A stretch of DNA of 54,634 nt from an uncultured Clostridia bacterium. GTDB lineage: Bacteria; Bacillota; Clostridia; Christensenellales; Borkfalkiaceae. Shown here piece after piece: positions 1-9,000 of this stretch. The stretch's first letter is position 1; each line of letters begins with the position of its first letter. A model generated the notes under the pieces. It was not told the DNA's origin and searched no databases. It saw only the letters and a list, made by a program, of their open reading frames with translations. Location of the stretch: the NCBI GenBank assembly GCA_947625695.1, contig CANQPO010000002.1, positions 1-54,634 on the forward strand, written 5' to 3'. The translations under genes were made by a program, and so were the position numbers.

Positions 1-438
1 CTCATCCGCTTCGGTTTCAAGTGGCTGTGCCTTTTCTTTATGGAGAAAGACCGTGCGCCGAGGAACGCACGGGAAGTGTTGAGCAAGTATAGCTATCAGC
101 TTTATCGAAAACACGCCGCGAAACTGAAACCATGGGCGAAACAGCTTTTTATTGCGCTCGAATCAGAACTTGACAGGCTCATGAAACAATATGGAATTAA
201 AGACAGCCGCCCGAACGAAAAGTTTTTGAAAGCGGTGCAAAAAGCGGCGGCATCCAAAGGAATGACCGTCGCAGAATACCGTGATAAAATTCTGTTTCCC
301 CATGGCAAGGAGCGCATTATCGCCCGCTACAAACTGTTCATCAAGAAGCACCCCGACATGGCGGGGACGCCCAAACCGCCGACGAAAGACAACCGCTCTG
401 CGCTTCTGACAAAGAACTTTGTGAATCGGAAAAGATAA
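1..438 (+). CDS. Hypothetical protein, 5' end outside window
   Basis: The reading frame is open from base 1 and stops at 438. An internal ATG at 40 exists, but no Shine-Dalgarno precedes it, and the upstream codons (LIRFGFKWLCLFF) read like protein, so this is probably the C-terminal part of a longer gene. The visible 145 residues are lysine/arginine-rich and look helical, and I recognise no motif. The gene lies upstream of a defence pair and a serine recombinase in an AT-richer stretch, so it is probably cargo of the same mobile segment. No function is proposed. Confidence 0.55.
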   Translation, partial: LIRFGFKWLCLFFMEKDRAPRNAREVLSKYSYQLYRKHAAKLKPWAKQLFIALESELDRLMKQYGIKDSRPNEKFLKAVQKAAASKGMTVAEYRDKILFPHGKERIIARYKLFIKKHPDMAGTPKPPTKDNRSALLTKNFVNRKR

Positions 439-478
439 TCGACAAATAACGCTTTTACTAATATTAAAATTCCACGCG

Positions 479-497
479 TTTGCCAAAAAATGGCAAA
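479..497. promoter_or_regulatory. Inverted repeat upstream of the defence-pair promoter
   Basis: TTTGCCA (479-485) and TGGCAAA (491-497) form a perfect 7-bp inverted repeat with an AAAAA spacer. It ends 28 bp before the -35 box of the rloA promoter. It could be an operator or a weak hairpin closing the preceding transcript. Confidence 0.35.
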
Positions 498-524
498 TGT
501 CGCCAGAATTTCTTTTAATTTTAG

Positions 525-553
525 TTGCTTTTTGGGTTGATATGAGCTATAAT
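525..553 (+). promoter_or_regulatory. Sigma-A-type promoter of rloA-rloB
   Basis: TTGCTT (525-530), a 17-bp spacer and a perfect TATAAT (548-553). The predicted start near 560 gives a leader of about 33 nt to the ATG at 593, with the SD in between. Confidence 0.7.
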
Positions 554-592
554 AGAATAGCAAGATACAAATAAATGGCAAAGGAGGATGTT

Positions 593-1882
593 ATGTTATT
601 AAGTTTTTCTTTGAGAAATTTTCGCTCATTCCAAGAAAAAAGCACATTATCTATGACCCCTGCAAATATTAAAGATATACCCTACAGTATCTTGACAGAG
701 AAATTTTCGCATAAAACCTATAAGGCACTTGCTTCGTCAATTTTATATGGAGCTAATGCAAGCGGGAAGAGCAATGTTATTCTCGCGTTGGATTTTTTGC
801 GCGAAATAATTATTAGTGGCAACATTGAAAATCAGCGGAGCATCCCGATTCAACTTATTCCTGGATTTTGTCAAAAAGAGTGTGATTCGATTGAATTGTC
901 CATTTCATTCATTCATAAAAAACATCTATTTGAATACCAAATTGAAATAGGCGATGCGAGATTCCTATCGGAAACCGCTCATCCTTTTGTAAAGAGGGAA
1001 ATTCTGCACATAGATGGTCAAATAGCTTTTGAAAGAATAGATAATACTTTGAATGTTCCAAATACAATAATTGAACATGACCAAGAAAATATTATTCTTA
1101 TTAAAGCAGCGAACAGTTTGTTGTCAAACGAACTTTTTTTAGCCAATGGGTTTAAAACACTTATAGATACTGATATGTATTCTATCATTTTGCATTGGTT
1201 TAAAGAATGTCTTGTTGTTGTAAGAAAAATTGACTTCGTTTCGGCAACACCAAAATACGAATATGAAAAGATAGGAGATGTTACAGAAGATAAATTTAAA
1301 TTATCCAGTAATATAATTGATATGATCGCTAAAGAGGCGGGGGTTAATTCAACAACCATTAGATATTTGAAAAAGGATAATGACCACAATCTTCAACCCT
1401 TTTCAATAATCGACGATAAAGCGGTCGTGGCTCGTTTTGTTGAGTCGGAAGGAACCATGAAGATAATTAATTTTGTTCCGTTGGTAATCGCTGTAATGAC
1501 TAAAGGAGCAACATTGGTTATAGATGAAATGGATTCCTCATTACATCCCTCTGCTGTTTTTAGTATCATTAATGCGTTTCACAATAATGAACTTAATGTA
1601 AGGAAAGCGCAGTTAATATTTACTACGCACAATCCTATTTATCAGAAGGCTAAGATTTTTCGGCGCGACGAAATTAAGTTCATAGAAAGAGATGCACAAA
1701 CGAGTAGCATCCACTCTCTGTCAGACTATGGAACATCTGGAACTAATGGAGTGAAAAACTCTACCGATATTATGAAAAATTACCTTATCGGAAGATATGG
1801 AGCAATCAACTATATAGATTTTAGTGATGCTATTGCGGAAGCATTGGCTCTTAATGGCTGTAAAAGAGAGGAAGAAGAATGA
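593..1882 (+). CDS. RloA/AbiLi-type AAA ATPase (anti-phage defence)
   Basis: A 429-residue ABC/AAA-type ATPase of the RecF/OLD-like group. The start at 593 is preferred over an in-frame ATG at 575 because AAGGAGG (581-587) sits 5 nt before 593. Residues 1-10 (MLLSFSLRNF) are the usual first strand. Walker A is GANASGKS at 53-60. Walker B is TLVIDEMD near 305-312, followed by the D-loop-like SSLHP, and the switch histidine is in FTTHNP near 344. There is no TOPRIM nuclease domain in this polypeptide. The stop overlaps the start of rloB (ATGA). In this family the ATPase works with RloB in abortive infection; the trigger here is unknown. The gene is AT-rich relative to the rest of the window, which suggests transfer. 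Confidence 0.82.
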   Translation: MLLSFSLRNFRSFQEKSTLSMTPANIKDIPYSILTEKFSHKTYKALASSILYGANASGKSNVILALDFLREIIISGNIENQRSIPIQLIPGFCQKECDSIELSISFIHKKHLFEYQIEIGDARFLSETAHPFVKREILHIDGQIAFERIDNTLNVPNTIIEHDQENIILIKAANSLLSNELFLANGFKTLIDTDMYSIILHWFKECLVVVRKIDFVSATPKYEYEKIGDVTEDKFKLSSNIIDMIAKEAGVNSTTIRYLKKDNDHNLQPFSIIDDKAVVARFVESEGTMKIINFVPLVIAVMTKGATLVIDEMDSSLHPSAVFSIINAFHNNELNVRKAQLIFTTHNPIYQKAKIFRRDEIKFIERDAQTSSIHSLSDYGTSGTNGVKNSTDIMKNYLIGRYGAINYIDFSDAIAEALALNGCKREEEE

Positions 1883-2535
1883 CTTATTTTCTTTCTTGTG
1901 AAGGTGAAACGGAACATTTGTATTTTGATTGGTTGAAGGAACAAATCAATAACGACCCAAGAACCCGACATAAGATAACTTTCAAATATAAAAATCTTAT
2001 GCCTTCTTCTTTTGCAAAGTCCAACGCTGGAACCTTTACTAAGGATATGATAACTGGATCCGTATTTTGTAGGATTCAGGACATTGAGGATTATAGTGAT
2101 GAACATATTGCCGCTTTTCATTCATTGCTTAAGTCTACCAAAGAAGCTAAGAGACTGTATAAAACAATTTCATTTACCATAGGGTATTCAAACCTTACCT
2201 TTGAAGTATGGATTTTAGCACACAAAGCTAAGGTGAGGGAAATGGGCGATAGAGCTTATTATTATCAAGAAATAAACTCAGCATATGATACATCGTTTGT
2301 AAATAATGACGACTATAAACACGAAAAGAATTTCAAAAGTTTACTTAGCAAATTAACATTAGACGATGTAATCCATAACGCTATCCCAGAATGCAAAAGA
2401 TTTGTAGAAAAATGCTACCGCGATAATCCAACATTGCAACGGCAGTCGTATGGAGTTTCATACATCCTGGCTAATCCAGACACAACTGTACATACCTTTG
2501 TTGAGTCTATTTTAAAAAACGCAGGAATATTGTAA
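1879..2535 (+). CDS. RloB/AbiLii-family protein, partner of the ATPase
   Basis: 218 residues. The N-terminus FLSCEGETEHLYF (4-16) matches the RloB signature with the TOPRIM-like acidic pair E8/E11. Further on, NLTFEVWILAH is the second family motif, normally an F-E-x-W-x-x-x-H pattern. Its start overlaps the stop of the ATPase by 4 bp, so the two are translationally coupled and probably form one toxin/sensor unit. The family is associated with abortive infection and with R-M loci in other bacteria. Nuclease activity is inferred from the TOPRIM-like fold and is not shown by the sequence. No R-M genes are visible in the window. Confidence 0.8.
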   Translation: MTYFLSCEGETEHLYFDWLKEQINNDPRTRHKITFKYKNLMPSSFAKSNAGTFTKDMITGSVFCRIQDIEDYSDEHIAAFHSLLKSTKEAKRLYKTISFTIGYSNLTFEVWILAHKAKVREMGDRAYYYQEINSAYDTSFVNNDDYKHEKNFKSLLSKLTLDDVIHNAIPECKRFVEKCYRDNPTLQRQSYGVSYILANPDTTVHTFVESILKNAGIL

Positions 2536-2551
2536 AAGCCATATAAAAGCA

Positions 2552-4012
2552 ATGAAAGCAGTAATATACGCGAGATTTTCATCGGAAAAACAGAACGAGG
2601 CGAGCATTGAGGGTCAGCTCCGCGAGTGCTTGGAATATGCCCAATTCAATGGAATTGAGGTCATCGGGAATTACATAGACAGGGCGCAGTCTGCAAAGAC
2701 AGACCACCGCCCCGAATTTCAGCACATGATCAAGGACAGTTATAAGAATATGTTCAACACCGTCCTTGTGTGGAAGTTGGATCGTTTCGCCCGCAATCGC
2801 TATGATAGCGCGTATTACAAAAATATCCTCAAAAAGAACGGCGTGCGCGTTATCTCGATCAAAGAGAGTATCTCGCAGGGTGCAGACGGCATCTTGCTTG
2901 AGGCAATCTTGGAAGGCTATGCTGAATACTATTCAGCCGAACTTTCGGAAAAGGTCAAGCGCGGAATGACAGAAAACGCCTTAAAAGCAAAGAGCAACGG
3001 CGTACATCCGCCGTTCGGCTATTATGTGGACGACACCGACCATTATCAAATCGATGAAACGACCGCACCGCTCGTCAAGGAAATTTACGCGCTCTTTCTC
3101 GACGGCAAGAAACCGAAAGAACTCATTTCCCTGCTCTCCGAAAGAGGCATCACCCACGGAAAATATCCAATCGGCTATAATTTTCTTTACCGTATTCTGA
3201 CCAACCGAAAATATATCGGCGAATATAAATTCGGGGATATTGTGCTTCCCAACGCGATGCCCGCGATCATCGATGAAGAAACTTTCGACCGTGTACAAAA
3301 GCGGATCGCCGACAATAAAAAAGCGCCCGCCATGCACAGAAGCGAGGACGATTATCTTCTGACGACGCGGCTCTTCTGCGGGAAATGCGGGGCAATGATG
3401 GCGGGAGAAATCGGCACGAGCCATACGTCAAGACAGTATCGGTATTACCGCTGTTCCCGTTCCAAAAAACATCTCTGCGACAAGAAAGCCGTCAAGAAAG
3501 ATTGGATCGAAGATCTTGTCATCCAAGAGGTCATCTCCCTTATCTCGGACGACGGCGTTTTGGACGATTTGGCGGAGCGCATCTACCAAATGCAATCACA
3601 GGAAAGCAATGCGACGCTTGCGACCAAAGGACAGCTCGAAGAGGTACAGAAAAAACTCGACAACTTGGCACAGGCGATTGCACAGGGCATATTCTCGTCC
3701 ACGACGAAGAAACTGCTTGACGATTTGGAAGAACAAAAACAGAAACTTGAAATAGAGTTGTTTGAAGCGGAAACGCGGCATCCCATTCTTTCCAAAGATC
3801 AAATTCTGCACGCGCTTTGCAACTACCGCAAATTGGATCTGAACACGAAAGAGGGAAAACAGCGGCTCATAGATAGCTTTGTCAATTCGATTTACCTCTA
3901 TGACGACCATTTCATCATCACGTTCAACTACAAAGGACAGTCCAAAACCGTCACTTTTGAAGAGGTAAACAGTTCGCCTTTTACAGCCTCGGGGTCACCA
4001 CATGGGGAGTAA
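2552..4012 (+). CDS. Large serine recombinase
   Basis: 486 residues. The resolvase/invertase catalytic domain (1-145) opens with YARFSSEKQ, and the nucleophile is S10. R80-R82 in LDRFARNR match the conserved arginines. A recombinase domain follows (about 150-255, with FGYY and GYNFLYRILTNRKYIGEY). A zinc ribbon has C276, C279, C301 and C309, and a coiled coil covers about 350-405. This is the architecture of phage and ICE integrases, although the length is at the short end. The start lacks a clear SD and lies 16 bp after rloB, so it is probably read through from the same transcript. Being the last gene before the change in base composition, it likely marks one end of an integrated element. 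No att repeat could be identified because the other end is outside the window. Confidence 0.9.
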   Translation: MKAVIYARFSSEKQNEASIEGQLRECLEYAQFNGIEVIGNYIDRAQSAKTDHRPEFQHMIKDSYKNMFNTVLVWKLDRFARNRYDSAYYKNILKKNGVRVISIKESISQGADGILLEAILEGYAEYYSAELSEKVKRGMTENALKAKSNGVHPPFGYYVDDTDHYQIDETTAPLVKEIYALFLDGKKPKELISLLSERGITHGKYPIGYNFLYRILTNRKYIGEYKFGDIVLPNAMPAIIDEETFDRVQKRIADNKKAPAMHRSEDDYLLTTRLFCGKCGAMMAGEIGTSHTSRQYRYYRCSRSKKHLCDKKAVKKDWIEDLVIQEVISLISDDGVLDDLAERIYQMQSQESNATLATKGQLEEVQKKLDNLAQAIAQGIFSSTTKKLLDDLEEQKQKLEIELFEAETRHPILSKDQILHALCNYRKLDLNTKEGKQRLIDSFVNSIYLYDDHFIITFNYKGQSKTVTFEEVNSSPFTASGSPHGE

Positions 4013-4082
4013 ACGAACACACGCGCATCTTTGTATGCTCCACGATGCTCGTTGCTCTCATTGCGATCCAAGATCGCAAAAA

Positions 4083-4128
4083 CAAAAAGCCCGTCATGAG
4101 CCGATAATCGGTCATGACGGACTTTTTT
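4083..4128. terminator. Bidirectional terminator
   Basis: CCGTCATGA (4091-4099) pairs perfectly with TCATGACGG (4112-4120). The inner bases CCGAT/ATCGG can extend the stem. An A-run lies before it and a T-run after it, so it can stop both the recombinase transcript (+) and the rsbW-like operon (-). Confidence 0.85.
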
Positions 4129-4183
4129 ATTCTGATTTTTCTCTTCGTCGTTCAAATATTTCTTATAATTTCCATTTAACCGC

Positions 4184-4591
4184 TCAAAGGTTCTTTTCGA
4201 TGGTGAGGATGTTTTGGCCGTCGTTGTATTCGTAGCGCATGCCGTCCATGCTCTTTTTTACCATGTAGATGCCAAGGCCGCCGATGCCGCGCTCTTCGGC
4301 GGAAAGGGTAATATCGGGGTCCTGCTTTTTGAGAGGGTCGAAGGGCACGCCGCGGTCGAGAAAGGTGATGACGGCGCAAAGAGGCTCGTTTTTTACCTCC
4401 ACCCGCACGGTGACGGGGCCCGTTTCGGGAAAGTAAGCATAGTTTGCGATGTTCCCGAACAGCTCGTCGACGGCGATGTCGATGACGTGGAGGGTCCTTA
4501 ACGGGCAGTTCCGCGCTTCGAGCTCCTCGTTGATAAAGTCGGTCACCCGATCGAGATTTTCCGTCTTTGCATCGACGGTAAGCTCTTTCAT
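4184..4591 (-). CDS. RsbW/SpoIIAB-type anti-sigma serine kinase (HATPase)
   Basis: 135 residues forming a single GHKL ATPase domain. The N-box is AVDELFGNIANYAY (about 45-58), G1 is DRGVPFDP, and the G2 lid is RGIGGLGIYMVKK. Kinases of this type phosphorylate a STAS partner on serine and sequester a sigma factor or other client when the partner is phosphorylated. Its start overlaps the stop of the phosphatase gene (ATGA), and it closes a four-gene operon with a STAS protein, an NRPS and a PP2C phosphatase. No sigma factor is encoded nearby, so its client is unknown. Confidence 0.85.
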   Translation of the reverse strand: MKELTVDAKTENLDRVTDFINEELEARNCPLRTLHVIDIAVDELFGNIANYAYFPETGPVTVRVEVKNEPLCAVITFLDRGVPFDPLKKQDPDITLSAEERGIGGLGIYMVKKSMDGMRYEYNDGQNILTIEKNL

Positions 4592-6039
4592 TCCCCTACC
4601 TCCGCCTTTGCCTTATATTCGAGGCAGAGCATGGTGATGTCGTCGAATTGGGGTGCGCTGCCCACAAACTTGTCGATGTCCGCTTTGACGGCGGGAAGAA
4701 GGTCGGAGGGCGAAAGCTCGCTGTTTTCGCCGAGCACCTGTTCGAGCCGTTCCATGCCGTAAAGGCGATTGCCGGAGTCGGTCGCCTCGGTGACGCCGTC
4801 GGTGTATTGGAAGATCTTGTCCCCCACCTCCATTGTCAGCGTGCCCGCGCGGTACTTCATGCCGTCCATGCCCGCGAGCACAAACCCGGGCTTAATTTTA
4901 TGCGGCACGAATTTTTCTCCCTTCTTGCAGAGGAAGGGGGTCTCGTGCCCCGCGTTGACGTAGCGCAGTTCCCCCGTCACGAGGTCCAAAACGCCCATGA
5001 ACGCCGTGATGAACAGCCCCTCGCTGTTGCTCTCGCAAAGAAGCTCATTTACCTCCGAAAAGACGGCGCCGAGGTCGGCTCCTTTCGTCGTATGGTCCTT
5101 GATGAGGGTCTTGCCGATGACCATGAAGAGGGCCGCGGGCACCCCCTTGCCCGAGACGTCCGCCATGACGATGGCGACGTGGGTATCGTCCACCATGAAG
5201 AAGTCGTAGAAGTCGCCGCCGACCTCCTTTGCGGGGTTCATGGTGGCAAAGATATCGAACTCCTTCCTGTCGGGGAAGGCGGGGAAGATACAGGGCAGCA
5301 TGGACTGCTGGATGTTCGCCGCAACCGAGAGCTCGGCCTCCGTCTTCATCGCCTTTGCGCTCTGGTTGACCGAATAGAAGATCATCCAGAATTCGACGAC
5401 GAAGATGATGCACATGGTGAGGTACAGCGGGAAAAACAGCTGATGGTTGGGGAAAATGCCCACGCTGTTGCTGATGAGGTTGACGACGTAGAAGCCGATG
5501 ACCGAGATGAAGAGCGGGGGCACAAAGACGCCCATTCTCCCCTTCACCGCCTCGACGGTGGCGTGGAGACGCTTCTTGAAGAAGATCGCGTACAGCACCG
5601 CGATGACGATGTACACAAACAGCTTGACGCCGATAAAGAAGAGCAGGTTGGGAACTTCGTAAGGGCTCTCCTTGATGAGCCCGAGCACGGGGGCAAGCAG
5701 CGAGTCGGTGGTGCCGCAGAGCATGAAGGTGGAGACATTCCCCACAAGGCAGGCCATGAGCGCGACCGAGAGCTTTGTGGACCACGTGTCCTTATACAGG
5801 ATCTGCGAAATGATGCACACCATTGCCGAGAGCCCGAGGATCCCGAAGGCGTCGTTGGTGAGGTCGAGCCAATAGAAGAGGAAGGCGAGCCCGTACCCCA
5901 CAATCGCTCCCGCGCCCCAGACGAGGGCGCGGATCCACCCCTTGTACTTGGGCATGAGGGTGATCCCCGTGAGGACCGCGCTGAATACCGAAGCGAGATA
6001 GACCGCAAACGTCCATAATGCGATGACAGTAAAATCCAT
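4588..6039 (-). CDS. Membrane SpoIIE/RsbU-type PP2C phosphatase
   Basis: 483 residues. The start at 6039 is chosen over an in-frame ATG at 6051 because GGAGG (6049-6045) lies 5 nt before it. Residues 1-220 carry about six or seven hydrophobic segments, a probable membrane sensor. A short linker (AELSVAANIQQSMLP, the usual RsbU entry helix) leads to the phosphatase domain. Metal-binding motifs are intact: GGDFYDFF, ADVSGKGVPAALFM, NAGHETPFL, YTDGVTEA and QFDDITML. The expected role is to dephosphorylate the STAS partner in response to a membrane signal and so reverse the RsbW-type kinase. It begins 3 bp or more after the NRPS stop in the same operon. Confidence 0.88.
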   Translation of the reverse strand: MDFTVIALWTFAVYLASVFSAVLTGITLMPKYKGWIRALVWGAGAIVGYGLAFLFYWLDLTNDAFGILGLSAMVCIISQILYKDTWSTKLSVALMACLVGNVSTFMLCGTTDSLLAPVLGLIKESPYEVPNLLFFIGVKLFVYIVIAVLYAIFFKKRLHATVEAVKGRMGVFVPPLFISVIGFYVVNLISNSVGIFPNHQLFFPLYLTMCIIFVVEFWMIFYSVNQSAKAMKTEAELSVAANIQQSMLPCIFPAFPDRKEFDIFATMNPAKEVGGDFYDFFMVDDTHVAIVMADVSGKGVPAALFMVIGKTLIKDHTTKGADLGAVFSEVNELLCESNSEGLFITAFMGVLDLVTGELRYVNAGHETPFLCKKGEKFVPHKIKPGFVLAGMDGMKYRAGTLTMEVGDKIFQYTDGVTEATDSGNRLYGMERLEQVLGENSELSPSDLLPAVKADIDKFVGSAPQFDDITMLCLEYKAKAEVGE

Positions 6040-6054
6040 TTTATCCTCCATTCA

Positions 6055-9000
6055 TCAAAACATATCCATATCGCCGAGCGCGGTAAGATATTTTTCAAGA
6101 TATTCGTCCGTGATCTCCCGCCAGCTACAGCCGAGCGCATGCAGCTTTTCGAGCGTATAGGCGCGGGAGAAGGGAATGTAGTCGAAATCGGCGTTCCCCC
6201 TTTCGATGGAGAGCATTTCGACGGAGCCACTCTTTTCCCCCGACTGTTTGAGCGCTTCGATCCTTTTCTCAAACGCTTCGTCGGGGACGATCTCCACGGG
6301 GCGGTCCATCTTCTTCAAAATGTCGAAGAGGCGGGCAAACGCCGTCTCCGCGGGCGGGCAGACGTGGAACGCGCCTCCCTCGCCGCTTTTTGCAAGCGCG
6401 ACGACCATCTTTGCCACTTCGTCGACGGGGGAGAATTCCACGGTGGACTCGTAGAGGGACTGCGGCACCGCGCCGATGTCGAGATAGGCGGAGAGCCTGC
6501 GCGTAAAGCCGTTGGAGCGCAGATTCATCTGGAATTCGCCATCCGAGAGCCTGCCCTGCAGGTTGCCCACGCGCATGATCTGCACTTTGAGTCCCTTGTC
6601 CGCCGCCGCGCGCAGGAGGGCGTATTCCGCCTTGAACTTGGTATAGATGTATTCGTTGAAGATGTGCTGTCCGACATAAAGGTCCTCCTCTGTGAACAGC
6701 ATTTGAGAAAGAGCCGACTTTTTCGCCATTCCCCCCACGCTCACCGTGGAGATCTGAAGAAGGCGCGCGCCCGTCTTTAAGGCGTAGGCGATGAGGTTCT
6801 GCACCCCGCCCTCGTTGACGCGGGAGAGCGCGTCGCCATAGGCAAAGTGCGCCACGTTCGCCGCGCAGTTGATGATGAGGTCGATCTTTTCTTCAAACGG
6901 TTCGGCAAAAAGGGCGGGGTTCGAGATGTCCCCCTCGACGGCCGTCCACTTGTTCTCCTCGGTGAAGTCGTCCTCCGCATAGTAGAAGAGGGCGCCGCGG
7001 ATGCGCTTTTCGGCCGTCATCTTTTTCTTGGTGCGGGCGAGGCAGTAGATGTGCTCCGCGCTGCCGCTCCTTAAAAGTTCGGCGAGGATATGGTTGCCCA
7101 AAAAGCCCGTGCCGCCCGTTAAAAGCACGTTGCCGAGCTTCCCTTTAAGCGGGGCATGCGCCTTGAGATATTCCCCGATCCCCTCGAAGTTGAGGTCGTG
7201 AATGGGATATTGCTCCTCTTCGCTCCCCCCTTCCATGAGCTCCGCAAGTTTCGCGGGGGTGGGACAGCGGTAGATGTCGCTGTAACTCGGGGCGTTTTCC
7301 TTGCGGATACGCTCCAAGGCGAGCATGAGCTCCATGGCCCCGAGGGAATCGCCGCCGAGCTCGAAAAAGTCGTCGTCCGCGCCCACGTCCGTAACGCCGA
7401 GCACTTCCTCGAACGCGCCGCAAATGCGCTTTTCGAGTTCGCTTTCGGGCGCGCGGTAGGAGCCGCGGAGCTCGACGCTCTCCGCTTCCAATTTTTTATA
7501 GTCGGTCTTGCCGCCCGCCGTCTGCGGAAGAGCGGGAAGCTTTACAAAGACGTCGGGGACCATGTAATGGGTAAGCGTCGCCGAGATGTGCGCCTTGAGC
7601 TCTGCGCTTAAGTCCCTTGCCGCCGAATAGAAGGCGACGAGGTGCTCGCTGTGGCGGCTCTTTTTGACGAGGCACGCCGCCTGCGTCACCTCCGCAAAGG
7701 AGAGCATGGCGTTCTCGATCTCGGGAAGCTCTATCCGAAGGCCGCGGAGCTTGACCTGTCTGTCCCGCCGCCCCAAATAGAGGACCCTGCCGTCCGGAAG
7801 GAGCCTGCCCATGTCGCCCGTGCGATAGAGCCCCCTCCCCTTCCGCACGACAAAGTGCGCCGCCGTCTCCTCGGGACGGTTGAGATACCCGAGCCCCAAC
7901 CCCGCGCCGTAGATACAGATTTCGCCCGCCGCGCCGTAGGGCAGGGAGTCGCCCTTTCTGTCCGCGATGAGAATGCCCGTATTTGCGATGGGCTTTCCGA
8001 TGGAGCGGCTGTCCCCGTCCTCCGTGATGGTCGCGCCGATGGTGACTTCCGTCGGGCCGTACCCGTTGAAGATGTGCACGCCGAGCTCTTTCAGAGAGGC
8101 GATGAGGGAGGGCGGCAATACTTCTCCCGCCGAGAGCACCGCCTTGAGTTTTTCCGCCTCCGCAAGGAAGTGCGGGTTTCTGAGATAGCTCGCAAGGCGG
8201 GTGGGCGTGCAGTGCAGCGCGTCCGCGCCGTGAGCGGCGATACACTCCGCAAGCCGCTCGGGGTTGATCATGCCGTCCTCGTCGGCAAGTTCCACGAATT
8301 TGCCGTTGAAGAGGGTCACGAAAAATTCAAACAAAGAGATGTCGAAGCAGACGGAGCCGATGGCCGTGAGCCCCTTGCAGTGCCCCGTAAAATAGCGGTT
8401 GAAGGGGTTGTTTTGAGGCTTTACGATATTGGCAATGCCGCGGTGGGAGAGCATGACCCCCTTGGGCCTGCCCGTCGTGCCCGACGTGTAGATCATATAG
8501 GCAACGTCCGTCTGCACAACGTCGGGAAGAGCCGCATTGCCGCCCTTTAAGAGTTCGTCGATGTCGAGCCCCTTCCCCGTCTCCGAAGAGGTGATGAGAA
8601 AGGCGGCCGCGCTGTCCTGCAAAATGTAGTCGATACGGTCCTGCGGATAGGCGGGATCGACGGGGATAAACGCCGCGCCCGCTTTGGAAATGCCGAAGAG
8701 GGCGGGAAGAAGGCGGACGTCCCGCTTGAGCATGAACCCGACCTTGTCCCCCCGCTTTACCCCGCGTTCGACGAGGGCGCGGGCGATCGCGTCCGACTGT
8801 TCGTCGAGCTCCGAGAAGGTGAGCGCCTTGTCCCCCGCATACACCGCGGGCGAATTGGGACGCTCCTTTGAAACGGCGCGAAGAAGGGAGGGAATGGTCT
8901 CCGCATTGTCGATGGGGTACTCCTCCCCATGCACCGCGCTCAAACGGGCGCGCTCTTTTTCCCCGAGAATGCCGATCTCGGCAAGCGGCTCATCCTTCAC

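Noticed and set aside
4012-4090. Attachment site core for the serine recombinase
   Set aside because: No repeat partner or tRNA/gene target is visible in the window, so a core cannot be named.
4648-6018. Long plus-strand open frame (456 codons) opposite the PP2C phosphatase
   Set aside because: It is charged, low-complexity and antisense to a gene with all catalytic motifs. High-GC codon bias leaves the opposite strand open. The same applies to 12607-14361, 14724-16151, 21752-23437, 27884-29641 and 41931-43706.
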